Below, in pieces: positions 1-8,628 of a stretch of 64,000 bases of DNA (positions are counted from its first letter, which is position 1; each line of letters starts with the position of its first letter). This DNA is from SbD1 sp039679945. Lineage in GTDB: Bacteria; Desulfobacterota; Syntrophobacteria; Syntrophobacterales; Syntrophobacteraceae. The notes beneath the pieces are model-generated. The model was not told the origin of the DNA and did not search any database. It was given only the letters and a program-made list of their open reading frames with translations. A program made the translations under genes and the position numbers. The stretch lies in assembly GCA_039679945.1 (NCBI GenBank), contig JBDKTY010000039.1, positions 24,887 through 88,886 on the forward strand. The letters are read 5' to 3'.

Positions 1-1434
1 GGGGCTGGACCTGTCGAGTTCGAAGTACTCAGCGACGGCTTCCTCGAGGACAGCGGGGGCGAATGGCCTGAAAGACTCACGGAACTTGATTTTGAGATTC
101 ATGACGCTCTGGGTGTCGGACCTGCGAGGGTCTCCCAGGATGCTTCTCGCCCCGAGCGCGCGCGGACCGAACTCCATGCGCCCGGCTAAATGGCCCACAA
201 TCCTCCCGGCTATGATTTGATCGACGATCAGCTTTGCCCTGTCCCTTTTGGATATCTGGTGGTGCGGTATCCCGCGGGCCCGCAGGAACTCTTTTATGGA
301 TTCATCGGAGTATGCCGGGCCGAGAAAGGATGCCTGCTGGATGTCTCTGCCTCCGGTGAGCGCGCGGCCATGACCCAGGTATCGGTGCCATACGGCGAGC
401 GCGGCGCCAAGCGCCCCGCCGGCATCACCGGCCGCGGGCTGTATCCATATATCCTTGAATGGGCCCTCGCGCAGCACTCTGCCGTTCGCCACGCAGTTCA
501 AAGCCACCCCCCCGGCAAGACAGAGGCGGTCCAGACCGGTTTCCCGATGCACATGACAGACCATCTTCAGAATAATCTCTTCCGTCACTGCCTGGATGCT
601 GGCCGCGATATCCATCTCTCTTTGTGTAATGGGCCCCTCGGGAGCACGGGGAGGGCCGTCCAGGAGGCGGTCCATGCGTTTGCCCGTCATGCGCAGCCCG
701 CCCAGGAAATCAAAGTAGGAAAGGTTCAGCCTCAGGGACCCGTCTTCCTTGACATCGACCAGTTCATCGAGGATGAGATCTTTGTATACCGGCTTGCCAT
801 AGGGGGCGAGACCCATGAGCTTATATTCGCCCGAATTTACCTTAAAGCCGGTAAAGTAAGTAAAGGCGGAATAGAGCAACCCGAGGGAATCCGGAAAATG
901 CAGTTCCTTGAGAAGCGCTATTTCATTTCCCTTGCCATATCCATAAGATGCTGTGGCCCACTCGCCGACCCCATCGAGCGTGAGGATGGCGGCTTCATCG
1001 AACGGGGAAGGATAAAAAGCGGATGCCGCATGTGCTTCATGGTGCTCGGTGAAAAGAATGTCGCGATCGAAGCCGAGTTCTTTTTGAATGAGTCTTGGAA
1101 TGTGCAATTTCTGGCGAAGCCAGAGGGGCATGGCCTTGAGCCAGGATCGGAGACCTTTCGGCGCGACGGTGAGATAGCTGAACAGGAGCCGCTCGAAGGT
1201 CAGGAAGGGTTTCTCGTAGAAAACGACATGATCCAGATCCGATACCTGAATACCGGCATGGGCGAGGCAGTACTCAACGGCGTTGCGGGGGAAAGCATAG
1301 TCGTGCTTTTTACGGGTGAAACGCTCTTCCTGGGCGGCGGCGGCTATGCTCCCGTTTGTCAGAAGACAGGCGGCGCTGTCATGGTAAAAACACGAAACAC
1401 CCAGAATGAACACGTCTTTTCCGCCTGAGTTCAT
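1..1434 (-). CDS. Carbamoyltransferase, NodU/CmcH family (C-terminus cut by window edge)
   Basis: The frame is open from the ATG at 1434 to position 1 and gives about 478 residues without a stop, so the last 100 or so residues of a roughly 580-residue family lie outside the window. The N-terminal Kae1/TsaD-like domain shows FILGVSCFYHDSAACLL and the metal-binding HHEAHAASAFYPSPF. Further on are GLAPYG, the LCLAGGVALNC block and, in the C-terminal domain, GRMEFGPRALGARSIL. Such enzymes transfer a carbamoyl group from carbamoyl phosphate, via carbamoyl-AMP, to a sugar or antibiotic hydroxyl. It is divergent from the SGNH hydrolase gene and next to glycan genes, so a surface polysaccharide is the likely acceptor (inference). 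A long plus-strand frame over the same DNA is only its shadow. Confidence 0.93.
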   Translation of the reverse strand, partial: MNSGGKDVFILGVSCFYHDSAACLLTNGSIAAAAQEERFTRKKHDYAFPRNAVEYCLAHAGIQVSDLDHVVFYEKPFLTFERLLFSYLTVAPKGLRSWLKAMPLWLRQKLHIPRLIQKELGFDRDILFTEHHEAHAASAFYPSPFDEAAILTLDGVGEWATASYGYGKGNEIALLKELHFPDSLGLLYSAFTYFTGFKVNSGEYKLMGLAPYGKPVYKDLILDELVDVKEDGSLRLNLSYFDFLGGLRMTGKRMDRLLDGPPRAPEGPITQREMDIAASIQAVTEEIILKMVCHVHRETGLDRLCLAGGVALNCVANGRVLREGPFKDIWIQPAAGDAGGALGAALAVWHRYLGHGRALTGGRDIQQASFLGPAYSDESIKEFLRARGIPHHQISKRDRAKLIVDQIIAGRIVGHLAGRMEFGPRALGARSILGDPRRSDTQSVMNLKIKFRESFRPFAPAVLEEAVAEYFELDRSSP

Positions 1435-1481
1435 GAATTCTTCCTTGATCCCATCCGCGAATAGTCACTCAGGAAGGCGGA

Positions 1482-1510
1482 TTGATAATCATTTTGGAAC
1501 CGTGTATAAC
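1482..1510 (+). promoter_or_regulatory. Sigma-70-type promoter for the SGNH hydrolase gene
   Basis: TTGATA at 1482-1487, a 17-base spacer, and TATAAC at 1505-1510. Transcription would begin near 1517, about 60 bases before the TTG start at 1578. Confidence 0.65.
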
Positions 1511-1577
1511 AAAAGCCCGCTTTGGAGGCAATGGCAAAGGGCCTCTACCCATATTTGCGCCATGAAGGGCGACGAAC

Positions 1578-2633
1578 TTGAAAAAGATTATCTTCGCGGT
1601 CCTCGCGGTATGCCTCTCGTTGTGTGTCTCGTTCACGCTGATGGAAATCATCCTGCGGATCATCGGCTACAAGCCCGCCTACGTTAACCCTCTCCCCGCA
1701 TTCCATAAAGGGGACCCGCTCCTGGGATGGGTGGGCGTGCCCTCGTTTGGCGCAAGGTTCAAGAGGGGAGACTTCGATGTGATGATACAGATGGACGCCG
1801 GGGGATTCAGAAAATCGGAATGCGCCATAAGACCCGAGGCTGGCGCCAGGAAGGTGCTGTTTCTCGGAGACTCATTCACCTGGGGCTGGGGGGTCGAGCA
1901 GGGCAAGGTTTTTACCGACGTTCTCCAAGGTGAGATGGGGCAGGGATTCAGGATTGGAAATCGGGGGGTCAATGCCTATGGAACGGTGCAGGAGAAGATG
2001 CTGCTCGAACGGGAGATCGGGCAAGAGAAACCGGACCTCGTGGGATTGGTCTTTTTCATGAACGACTTCGAGGACAATGTTGACCCGGATGGTTCCAGCA
2101 GGCCTTTTTGCACCGTGGAGAACGGAAAAGTCCTGTTACGCAACTGCCCGGTCGAAAGCCCGCTGGGAGCGGCTTACAGCCCGGCGATCCGACAGTCCTA
2201 CGCAGCCTCCCTGCTGACGTATTATGGAGACTATGGCATACGCGTGGTGAAGCAGAAAATGGCCGCCAGAGATTTTCAGGAACGCGAGAAAACGGGACTC
2301 GAGCCTGATCTCGTGGCGATAGCCGACACCATGCTTGCGGAAATGAAAAATATTTGCAGCGCTCACGGGGCTGAATTCTTCGTTGTATATGCTCCCGCTT
2401 CCGAAGACGTGGCCAGCGACAGGGAAACGGTGTACTGTTCCACGGTCAGGAAACTGTGCATGGACCACGGCATCGGTTTTCTGGATATGGTGGGACCTTT
2501 CCGGCGTGCCGAAGCTCAAAAGAAGAAGGTGGGCGGGTCGTTGTTTTTCACCAATGACAGGCATTGGACTGATGAAGGTCACCGCATCGCCGGCCAGTTG
2601 ATCCGTGATTATCTGCGTACACGAGGGAGTTGA
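1578..2633 (+). CDS. SGNH/GDSL-type hydrolase, membrane-anchored or exported
   Basis: 351 residues. Residues 1-28 form a hydrophobic signal or anchor segment. The GDS block is LFLGDSFTWGWG with the nucleophile at Ser99, followed by the Gly block GNRGVNAYG and a final catalytic Asp-x-x-His in HWTDEGHRI near the C-terminus. This is the set expected of SGNH esterases/acetylesterases acting outside the cytoplasm. The start is TTG at 1578, preceded at the right distance by GAAGGG; the ATG at 1562 is in another frame. A sigma-70 promoter lies upstream. With a carbamoyltransferase on the other side, removal or transfer of acyl groups on a surface glycan is a reasonable guess. The substrate cannot be read from sequence. 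Confidence 0.85.
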   Translation: MKKIIFAVLAVCLSLCVSFTLMEIILRIIGYKPAYVNPLPAFHKGDPLLGWVGVPSFGARFKRGDFDVMIQMDAGGFRKSECAIRPEAGARKVLFLGDSFTWGWGVEQGKVFTDVLQGEMGQGFRIGNRGVNAYGTVQEKMLLEREIGQEKPDLVGLVFFMNDFEDNVDPDGSSRPFCTVENGKVLLRNCPVESPLGAAYSPAIRQSYAASLLTYYGDYGIRVVKQKMAARDFQEREKTGLEPDLVAIADTMLAEMKNICSAHGAEFFVVYAPASEDVASDRETVYCSTVRKLCMDHGIGFLDMVGPFRRAEAQKKKVGGSLFFTNDRHWTDEGHRIAGQLIRDYLRTRGS

Positions 2634-2843
2634 ACCGTGCCGGTCATTTTCGCTCTCGTCCGAGCCGGTGTCTATTCTAATGTATCGTCTTCACGAGGGT
2701 TCCCATGAAACTAACCCCTTACCTGCAGTGCAGCTCCACCCCCGATCTGAAACCTTCTCCACCGCTTTCCATCTGAACTCCGGCAACCAGGGCTCAGCAG
2801 AAAATTTGGGCTCTGCTGGCTTAATACTTTATAGTTAAACTGT

Positions 2844-2872
2844 TTGACGCGATGGATGGATACTGGTATCAA
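2844..2872 (+). promoter_or_regulatory. Promoter for the acyltransferase/BKACE/glycosyltransferase operon
   Basis: TTGACG at 2844-2849, 17-base spacer, TATCAA at 2867-2872; predicted start of transcription near 2879, about 50 bases before the ATG at 2931. The rest of the 297-base gap after the SGNH gene shows no gene. Confidence 0.45.
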
Positions 2873-2930
2873 GAGCACCTCCTAAGGGATAAATATAATT
2901 AGAGATGAACGCTTACAGGAAGAGAGTTAT

Positions 2931-3419
2931 ATGAGCTTGTCGCGGGGGCAGAATTGCGTGATTTTTGAGAACGTCACGATTGGAGTGGGGACGCGCCTCG
3001 GAAACTTCGTTTTCGTTCGCGATAATAGCATCATAGGCGAGCATTGCACTATCGGTTCCTATGTCGACATAGAGGGGGATGTGGTTATAGGCAATCTCGT
3101 TTCCCTGCAGAGTTCCTGCTATATAACGAGGGGAGTCATTATAGAGGACGAGGTGTTTTGTGGTCCGAGGGTTACGACCATGAACGACAAGAATATGTCC
3201 TACCGGCGGCCGAGCCTTACGTTCCTGCGTGCCGCGCCACGAATCCTCAGGGCGGCGCGTGTCGGGGGCGGAAGTGTGCTGCTTCCCGGGGTGACCGTAG
3301 GGCAAAACGCTTTTGTCGGCGCGGGCTCGGTAGTCACCCGTGATGTGCCCGATCGGGCGATTGTATTGGGCAATCCCGCGCGGGTCGTCGGAACCGTGCC
3401 GGACGAGGAAATCCTGTGA
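2931..3419 (+). CDS. Left-handed beta-helix (hexapeptide) acyltransferase
   Basis: 162 residues, nearly all built from hexapeptide repeats of the [LIV]-G-x4 kind (for example VTIGVGTRLGNFVFV, CTIGSYVDIEGDVVIG, GVTVGQNAFVGAGSVV), ending with the typical GNPARVVG block. This is the WbbJ/WlbB/FdtC class of trimeric O- or N-acetyltransferases that decorate nucleotide sugars or polysaccharides using acetyl-CoA. A purine-rich Shine-Dalgarno stretch (AGGAAGAGAG) sits just before the ATG. Its stop codon overlaps the GTG start of the next gene by four bases, so the two are translationally coupled. The acceptor sugar is unknown. Confidence 0.88.
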   Translation: MSLSRGQNCVIFENVTIGVGTRLGNFVFVRDNSIIGEHCTIGSYVDIEGDVVIGNLVSLQSSCYITRGVIIEDEVFCGPRVTTMNDKNMSYRRPSLTFLRAAPRILRAARVGGGSVLLPGVTVGQNAFVGAGSVVTRDVPDRAIVLGNPARVVGTVPDEEIL

Positions 3420-4255
3420 GTGGTTCAGGAAAACTGATCATCAATGCCGCCATCACCGGAATTATCCCGACCAGGAGGAATAATCCTCACGTTCCCGTGA
3501 CTGAAGATCAGATTGTCGCGACGGCGCGCAGTGTGATGGATGGCGGGGCTTCCATGGTCCATATCCACGCGCGCGACGAGGAGCAACTCCCATCGTATGA
3601 GCCGGAGCGGTATGTTTCAATAGTGAACAGGATCAGACAGTGTTGCCCCGGACTCATTGTGTGTGTCTCGTTGAGCGGACGGTTCGTCAATGATGTCGAG
3701 TTGCGTGCCGCGCCCCTTGCGTGCGCGCCCGATATGGCAAGTCTTACCCTGGGTTCCATGAATTTTCCGAAGCACGCCAGCATGAATCCTCCTGAAGCTA
3801 TCTGCCAACTCGCGCGGCTTATCTACTCGGCGGGAGCGGTTCCCGAGCTTGAGGCTTTCGATACCGGGTTTGTGAACTATTCACGATACCTGATAGAGAA
3901 GGGAGTGCTTCGGCCGCCGTTATTCTTCAATCTTTTTCTTGGATTTCCGGGGACCGCGCCCATGGATCTTCTCAGCCTCGGCCACATGGTGAGCCTGCTG
4001 CCATCCGGTTCGATATGGGCCTCCGCCGGCATCGGACGGTATCAGTTGCCGGCGAATGTAATGAGCATCGCATCCGGCGGGCACGTGCGCGTCGGGCTCG
4101 AGGATAACCTCCACTATGATGCCGCCGGGACGGACCTGGCTGACAATGTCCGTCTGGTGGACCGCATAGTTCGCATCGCGCGGGAGATGGGTCGTGAGCC
4201 CGCCTCGCCGGAGGAGGCGCGGGCCATCATCGGTCTGGGAAAGGCGAAGGATTAG
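3416..4255 (+). CDS. BKACE family enzyme (beta-keto acid cleavage enzyme, DUF849)
   Basis: 279 residues, full length for the family. It shows the conserved start KLIINAAITG with a following P-T, the zinc-binding His-x-His in MVHIHARDE (residues about 45-52), and the late VRVGLEDNLHY block with its conserved Glu. BKACE enzymes are TIM barrels that condense a beta-keto acid with acetyl-CoA to give acetoacetate and a new CoA ester; the prototype is Kce of lysine fermentation. Translation starts at GTG 3416, overlapping the previous gene, and the glycosyltransferase follows with no gap. An operon with sugar-modifying genes is not the usual lysine or carnitine setting, so the substrate is open. 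Confidence 0.9.
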   Translation: MSGSGKLIINAAITGIIPTRRNNPHVPVTEDQIVATARSVMDGGASMVHIHARDEEQLPSYEPERYVSIVNRIRQCCPGLIVCVSLSGRFVNDVELRAAPLACAPDMASLTLGSMNFPKHASMNPPEAICQLARLIYSAGAVPELEAFDTGFVNYSRYLIEKGVLRPPLFFNLFLGFPGTAPMDLLSLGHMVSLLPSGSIWASAGIGRYQLPANVMSIASGGHVRVGLEDNLHYDAAGTDLADNVRLVDRIVRIAREMGREPASPEEARAIIGLGKAKD

Positions 4256-5419
4256 TTGAAGATACTCTTCACGAATAATACCCTCAAGGACAGGGCCGGT
4301 TCGGAACTCTATGTGCGGGATCTGGCGTCCGCCCTGGCGAGAGAAGGCCATGAGGTGGCTGCCTACAGCAATATTGTCGGTGATGTGGCGGAGGAGATTT
4401 CCTGTTTTGGAATCCCCGTAGTGGCCGATGTCGCCGATGTGCCTTTCACACCCGATATTATCCATGGTCACCACCACCTTGAATTGATGACCGCTCTTCT
4501 CCAGTTTCCCGGCGTCCCTGCCGTTAACTTCTGCCACGGTTTTGTCCCATGGCAGGAATTGCCACTGGCTCATCCACGCATTATGGAGTATGTGGCCGTC
4601 GACGAGCCGAGCTACTCGCGGTGCATCGAGTTGGGGATTCCAGCCGAGAGTTTGCGACTAATGCTCAACTTTGTGGATACCGACCGCTTCAGGCCTCGCG
4701 GACCGCTGCCCGCATCCCCGAAACGCGCGCTTGTCTTCAGCAACCAGGCTTCCGAGGACAACTACCTCGCCGTCGTACGGGCGGCCTGCGACAGTGCTGG
4801 ATTGGAGCTTGATGCCCGCGGGGTTGGATGTGGGATGCCTGAAAAGTGGCCGGAACAGATTCTGGGCCGGTACGACATAGTATTCTGCAAGGCCAGGTGC
4901 GCCCTCGAAGCACTTGCGGTCGGCACGGCGGTGATCCTCTGCGATGTGGACGGCGTGGGACCGATGGTAACCAGCGATGGGATGGACGCCCTGAGGCTGC
5001 GAAATTTCGGGCGCACCACACTCGTTGTTCCACCCTCTCCCGAAGTGTTGCTCGAACGTATAAGGAGCTACGACGCGGATGACGCTGCCCGTGTATCGGC
5101 GAGAATATGCCGCGAGGCGAGCCTGAAAAAGGCGCTTCCCGCAATCATGGGCATGTACCGAACAGCGGTGGAAAAGATGTCGGAGAAGGCTCCCGATCCG
5201 GTTTGCGAGTCACTGGCGGGCGCACGGTATATACGGATGATTTCAGAAATGATCAAGGTGCACGGGATGGTTATGCCGTATGATCATAACGCGCACAAAC
5301 CCAGGATGCGGCTGGACTGGTCAGGAAAGCCCGCGGCGGGGGAGGGAGCGAGGCAAGACCCGATCCCGCGGAAGAAGATCACGCATCGGATCATGGATTT
5401 TTTGAAGAAGATGATCTGA
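4256..5419 (+). CDS. Glycosyltransferase, GT4-like
   Basis: 387 residues. The N-terminal Rossmann half opens with MKILFTNNTLKDRAGSELYVRDLASALAREGHEV (quoted here only as its first residues, KILFTNNTLKDRAGSELY), the typical acceptor-side start of GT4 enzymes. The C-terminal half has the donor-side pattern with KARCALEALAVGTAVILCD, equivalent to the E-x7-E region. TTG at 4256 directly follows the BKACE stop codon (TAG 4253-4255), so translation is probably coupled. The likely role is sugar transfer during assembly of a surface glycan together with the acyltransferase. Assignment to GT4 is firm at fold level; donor and acceptor are unknown. Confidence 0.78.
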   Translation: MKILFTNNTLKDRAGSELYVRDLASALAREGHEVAAYSNIVGDVAEEISCFGIPVVADVADVPFTPDIIHGHHHLELMTALLQFPGVPAVNFCHGFVPWQELPLAHPRIMEYVAVDEPSYSRCIELGIPAESLRLMLNFVDTDRFRPRGPLPASPKRALVFSNQASEDNYLAVVRAACDSAGLELDARGVGCGMPEKWPEQILGRYDIVFCKARCALEALAVGTAVILCDVDGVGPMVTSDGMDALRLRNFGRTTLVVPPSPEVLLERIRSYDADDAARVSARICREASLKKALPAIMGMYRTAVEKMSEKAPDPVCESLAGARYIRMISEMIKVHGMVMPYDHNAHKPRMRLDWSGKPAAGEGARQDPIPRKKITHRIMDFLKKMI

Positions 5420-5595
5420 CCGGCCCCGGGAAAAGCTGAAAATTCCCCCATTGACTATTGCGGACCACCTTAATAAGCTTTTGCATTCCACCTCGCCAGG
5501 GGAGGTGCGCCGGGACGTCTACAATTGAATATGCAACACTGGATGCGTCGCTTGCTTGCCGAGTGATGGATTAGCTTATCAGGAGGGCAGTACGG

Positions 5596-6618
5596 ATGGA
5601 AGGATCGGCAATCAGGTCGGCAATCCATTACCCGGATGCTCCCGTTTTCCAGCATCTGAAGTGGTACCGGTATCCCCAATTCAAGAAGAATTGGGAGTTC
5701 TCCCGCGAAAGGCTGACAGATCTCAACGCGAGGCTGAACGCGCAATTCAAGGATGACGACAGTTTTTCCGTTCTGGTTGCCGGCTCTTTCGGACGTATGG
5801 ATGCTCATGAGAAGTCCGATTTGGACTTCATGATCATTCATGATGGATCTCTTGCCGATCATCGCTCCAAGATCGACATTGTGAGAAACTGTGCCCACGA
5901 GCTTGGGATAGAGACCCCGAATCCGGAAGGCGCTTTCTCCAGGCCAATTGAGCTTGATACGATGATCAAAACGGTGGGTTCGAATGAGGATAACCTCAAT
6001 TCGACGGCTCAGAGGCTGCTTATTCTGATGGAAGGGCGCGCTATTTACAACCAGCAGTTCTTTAATCATATCATGATGTCAATTTTGACCTTTTACCTGG
6101 ACCAGGTCAACCAGGACCCGGATAAGGAAGCGCTGGTTCTACTCAATGACCTGATAAAATACTTCAGAAGCATATGCATCAATGTGGAGTTCAACTTCTG
6201 GCAGGACAGGTCAAAATGGGGCATTCGCAATGTGAAGCTCAGACACAGCAGGATATTGATATATGCCGGTCTGCTATTGCTGATACTGACTGCCAGCAAG
6301 TATCGAAAAGGTAAAATCGATTTTTTGAAAGACAATATTTTCAGTTCGCCAATAGAGAAAGTATACATTGCGTATCAGGAAAATAATGACAGTAACTTTG
6401 AGCGCGTATTGGCCATATATAATGTATTCCTGAGCAAGCTTGTCCAGGATAGTGTCAGGGATGAGTTGAAGCTTTTGGAATATCCCGAGCGGTTCACAAG
6501 CAACAGTTACGCCGAGCTTAAGACAAACTCCAGCTTTTTACAGGCTGAACTCACCAGATTTATTCTGGACAACCGTGTTCAATGGACGTCAAAGGCCTTT
6601 GAGTATCTGATTTTTTGA
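5596..6618 (+). CDS. Nucleotidyltransferase-domain protein
   Basis: 340 residues with a good AGGAGGG site upstream of the ATG at 5596. Residues about 58-78 carry the polymerase-beta-like signature GSFGRMDAHEKSDLDFMI: the G-S helix start plus the D-x-D metal pair. This places it with MNT-type nucleotidyltransferases (DUF294/GlnD-like catalytic domain). The following 250 residues are helical and contain a hydrophobic patch (ILIYAGLLLLILTA). Codon use is more AT-rich than in neighbours (many TTT, ATA, AAT), which hints at separate ancestry. No partner antitoxin-like HEPN gene is visible beside it. The target of nucleotidyl transfer is unknown. Confidence 0.75.
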   Translation: MEGSAIRSAIHYPDAPVFQHLKWYRYPQFKKNWEFSRERLTDLNARLNAQFKDDDSFSVLVAGSFGRMDAHEKSDLDFMIIHDGSLADHRSKIDIVRNCAHELGIETPNPEGAFSRPIELDTMIKTVGSNEDNLNSTAQRLLILMEGRAIYNQQFFNHIMMSILTFYLDQVNQDPDKEALVLLNDLIKYFRSICINVEFNFWQDRSKWGIRNVKLRHSRILIYAGLLLLILTASKYRKGKIDFLKDNIFSSPIEKVYIAYQENNDSNFERVLAIYNVFLSKLVQDSVRDELKLLEYPERFTSNSYAELKTNSSFLQAELTRFILDNRVQWTSKAFEYLIF

Positions 6619-6698
6619 TATTCGCAGGACCCGGCCTTGACTGGCTCCATGATCGATTCCCTCTGAAAGCACCAACTGGTCAGGGTTTGCCATTTGCA

Positions 6699-6727
6699 TT
6701 GATGAGCCATTGAGTATGCACTATAGT
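6699..6727 (+). promoter_or_regulatory. Sigma-70-type promoter for the histidine phosphatase gene
   Basis: TTGATG at 6699-6704, 17-base spacer, TATAGT at 6722-6727. Transcription would begin near 6734, ahead of the ATG at 6797. Confidence 0.6.
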
Positions 6728-6796
6728 CCGGGACTGAAGGTGTAGCGGGCCGGAAGATGAGGGAAGCGATCCGGTTGTGACGGGGGTTCTGGGGTA

Positions 6797-7687
6797 ATGA
6801 GGAAAAGAGTGCCGCCTCGACAATTTCAGCTTTGGATTCCTTACGAGAGGCTCGGCCAGGGGCCTGGACGGCGGCTATTGCCTTCAAGCACGGTGTCTCG
6901 GCCTTTTCAGCTTTGTATTCATAACAGGGTTTCCCTGGAACCGCATGCCCCGGATTCAGCCGATTTTCCCATAGCCCTTCCTCACTGCGTGGAGCTTCAC
7001 CTGATGCGGCACGGTGAAAGCGCCGCTAACGCGGAGAGGTTGGTCACGGGCTCAAGCAATGTACCTTTGACGGAAACAGGCATCAAACAGGCAAGGGAAG
7101 TTGGCAAGCAGTTGAGCCGTCACTATGACGTGGCTTTCTCATCCACTCTGTTCCGCGCCAGGAAGACACTGAGTCTTGCGCTGAGGGCCGCGAGAGTCAA
7201 CGGGGTAAGCATCAGGCTGAGTCCGTGCCTGGACGAGCGGCAACTGGGCGAACTGGAGCTTCAGCCTGTTCGGCCGATTCCCGAATACTCGGCGGGCAAC
7301 TTCCTGTTCGCTCCGCCCGGTGGTGAGAATTACCGCTCCGTTACGGGGAGGGCGTTGGGCTTCCTTGCCGATATCGCGCAATGGATTCGAGAGGAGTGGC
7401 GGGAGCGTCAGAGAAAGATCGAACGGATCCTGATATGCACTCATATGGGACCGCTACGCATCATAGCCGGAATACTCACCGAAGAACCCGACGCCTCTAA
7501 AGTCCTTGGACTCTCTTTTCGCCCCACGGAGATGCTGAAGCTCGAATGGCGGCAACTCTCTTATCCGAAATTCCGGTTTAGCGAAGAGGGAACGGAGCTT
7601 GCTCGGGAGCCTTCCTCCGATCCGGATTCCGATTCACGCCGTTGCATGGAAGATGGTTTAAACCTTCCCGTCGTGAGAGAAGCGTAG
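6797..7687 (+). CDS. Histidine phosphatase superfamily protein (phosphoglycerate mutase-like)
   Basis: 296 residues. The catalytic motif is LHLMRHGES near residue 73, followed by the family's N-x-x-LTETGIKQA, the SSTLFRARKTL segment and the second histidine in ICTHMGPLRI. These enzymes remove phosphate through a phospho-histidine. The first 65 residues before the core are low in family resemblance, so the true start may be later; GTG at the VELHLMRHG position is one option, though no better ribosome site is seen there. The gene lies between a nucleotidyltransferase and a 2H phosphoesterase, suggesting phospho-ester metabolism, but no pathway can be named. Confidence 0.8.
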   Translation: MRKRVPPRQFQLWIPYERLGQGPGRRLLPSSTVSRPFQLCIHNRVSLEPHAPDSADFPIALPHCVELHLMRHGESAANAERLVTGSSNVPLTETGIKQAREVGKQLSRHYDVAFSSTLFRARKTLSLALRAARVNGVSIRLSPCLDERQLGELELQPVRPIPEYSAGNFLFAPPGGENYRSVTGRALGFLADIAQWIREEWRERQRKIERILICTHMGPLRIIAGILTEEPDASKVLGLSFRPTEMLKLEWRQLSYPKFRFSEEGTELAREPSSDPDSDSRRCMEDGLNLPVVREA

Positions 7688-7736
7688 CTCACTCATGGTT
7701 TGATGGGTGCATGTCCGCAATCCTGGATGATCCCGC

Positions 7737-8294
7737 ATGAAGAGGTTTGTGATTTTCGGCGTCGTGGATGAAGTCCTGTTCGAGGCTGTCCGCGTCTACC
7801 AGAACGCTCTCTCACGTCTCACGGGAGACAGAAAAGCCCTCTGCTTTCCAGTGCATGTTACCCTTCGGGGACCATTCTGGACGGACAGCGGAAACCTGCC
7901 CTCGCTTATTCAAAGAATCAAACTGCACTGTGAATCCCGTTTCGCCTTCAAGGTCGCTGTAACCGGTCCCGTCTTCGTGCAACCCGATCTGTGCTGGTTT
8001 GAAGTAATTACCGGAACCGACGGCTTCTCGGTCTGCCGGGATCTCCATACGCGAATGCGGGAAATTGTGCGTCCCCTGGCGGCGGCGGATGATGTCCCCG
8101 CCGACCACGCGGGCATTAACTACCGGCCTCACATGACGGTGGGATGGGGGGTGGGCGCCGCGATTCCGGACGGAATATTCGCCGGACCGGTCAGCCTGGT
8201 TGGCATGATGCGGAGCATCGCGGTGGCTCGCTACCCGGATTCGTGGCCGATCGCGGGAGACGTGCGCGTCGTCGAATCTATTCCATTGGGATGA
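7737..8294 (+). CDS. 2H phosphoesterase family protein (2'-5' RNA ligase/cyclic phosphodiesterase-like)
   Basis: 185 residues. It contains the two H-x-T motifs that define the 2H superfamily: HVTLRGPF near residue 40 and HMTVGWG near residue 132. Members ligate or hydrolyse 2',3'-cyclic phosphate or 2'-5' bonds in RNA or nucleotides. The gene starts 49 bases after the histidine phosphatase and likely shares its transcript. It is convergent with the tRNA-fMet gene, whose terminator lies directly behind it. The substrate cannot be inferred. Confidence 0.8.
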   Translation: MKRFVIFGVVDEVLFEAVRVYQNALSRLTGDRKALCFPVHVTLRGPFWTDSGNLPSLIQRIKLHCESRFAFKVAVTGPVFVQPDLCWFEVITGTDGFSVCRDLHTRMREIVRPLAAADDVPADHAGINYRPHMTVGWGVGAAIPDGIFAGPVSLVGMMRSIAVARYPDSWPIAGDVRVVESIPLG

Positions 8295-8302
8295 GAGCGC
8301 AC

Positions 8303-8337
8303 AAAAAAAGGGGGCAACCGGCTATAGGTTACCCCCT
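8303..8337 (-). terminator. Intrinsic terminator of the tRNA-fMet gene
   Basis: On the minus strand AGGGGGTAACC pairs with GGTTGCCCCCT (11 bp with one G-U) around a 7-base loop, followed by seven T residues. Confidence 0.85.
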
Positions 8338-8348
8338 GTGAATTCCCT

Positions 8349-8425
<77 letters not shown>

Positions 8426-8437
8426 ACAACAAAAAGA

Positions 8438-8466
8438 AGTATACTCTTCTGCCACCGGGAAGTCAA
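8438..8466 (-). promoter_or_regulatory. Promoter of the tRNA-fMet gene
   Basis: On the minus strand TTGACT (8466-8461), 17-base spacer, TATACT (8443-8438). Transcription would start near 8431, six bases before the mature tRNA end. Confidence 0.78.
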
Positions 8467-8556
8467 CAGAAGGCGCGGAAATAGTAGTTATCCGGGAAAA
8501 GTGAACTACTGACGCTAGTTAGCTATGCATGCGCGCCGCAGCAGTAAATATTCGGG

Positions 8557-8590
8557 AAAAAAACGGGGGCCGCTCGGAATGAGGGCCCCG
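8557..8590 (-). terminator. Intrinsic terminator of the zinc-ribbon gene
   Basis: Minus strand: GGGGCC, a 12-base loop, GGCCCC, then CG and a run of seven T. It lies about 40 bases after the stop codon at 8629. Confidence 0.75.
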
Positions 8591-8628
8591 AACCGCGGAT
8601 TCCGGTTGATTGCATCAGTTGGGGGAGA

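Noticed and set aside
190..1428. A 412-codon plus-strand frame
   Set aside because: It lies antisense to the carbamoyltransferase, whose minus frame has clear family motifs; the plus translation has none.
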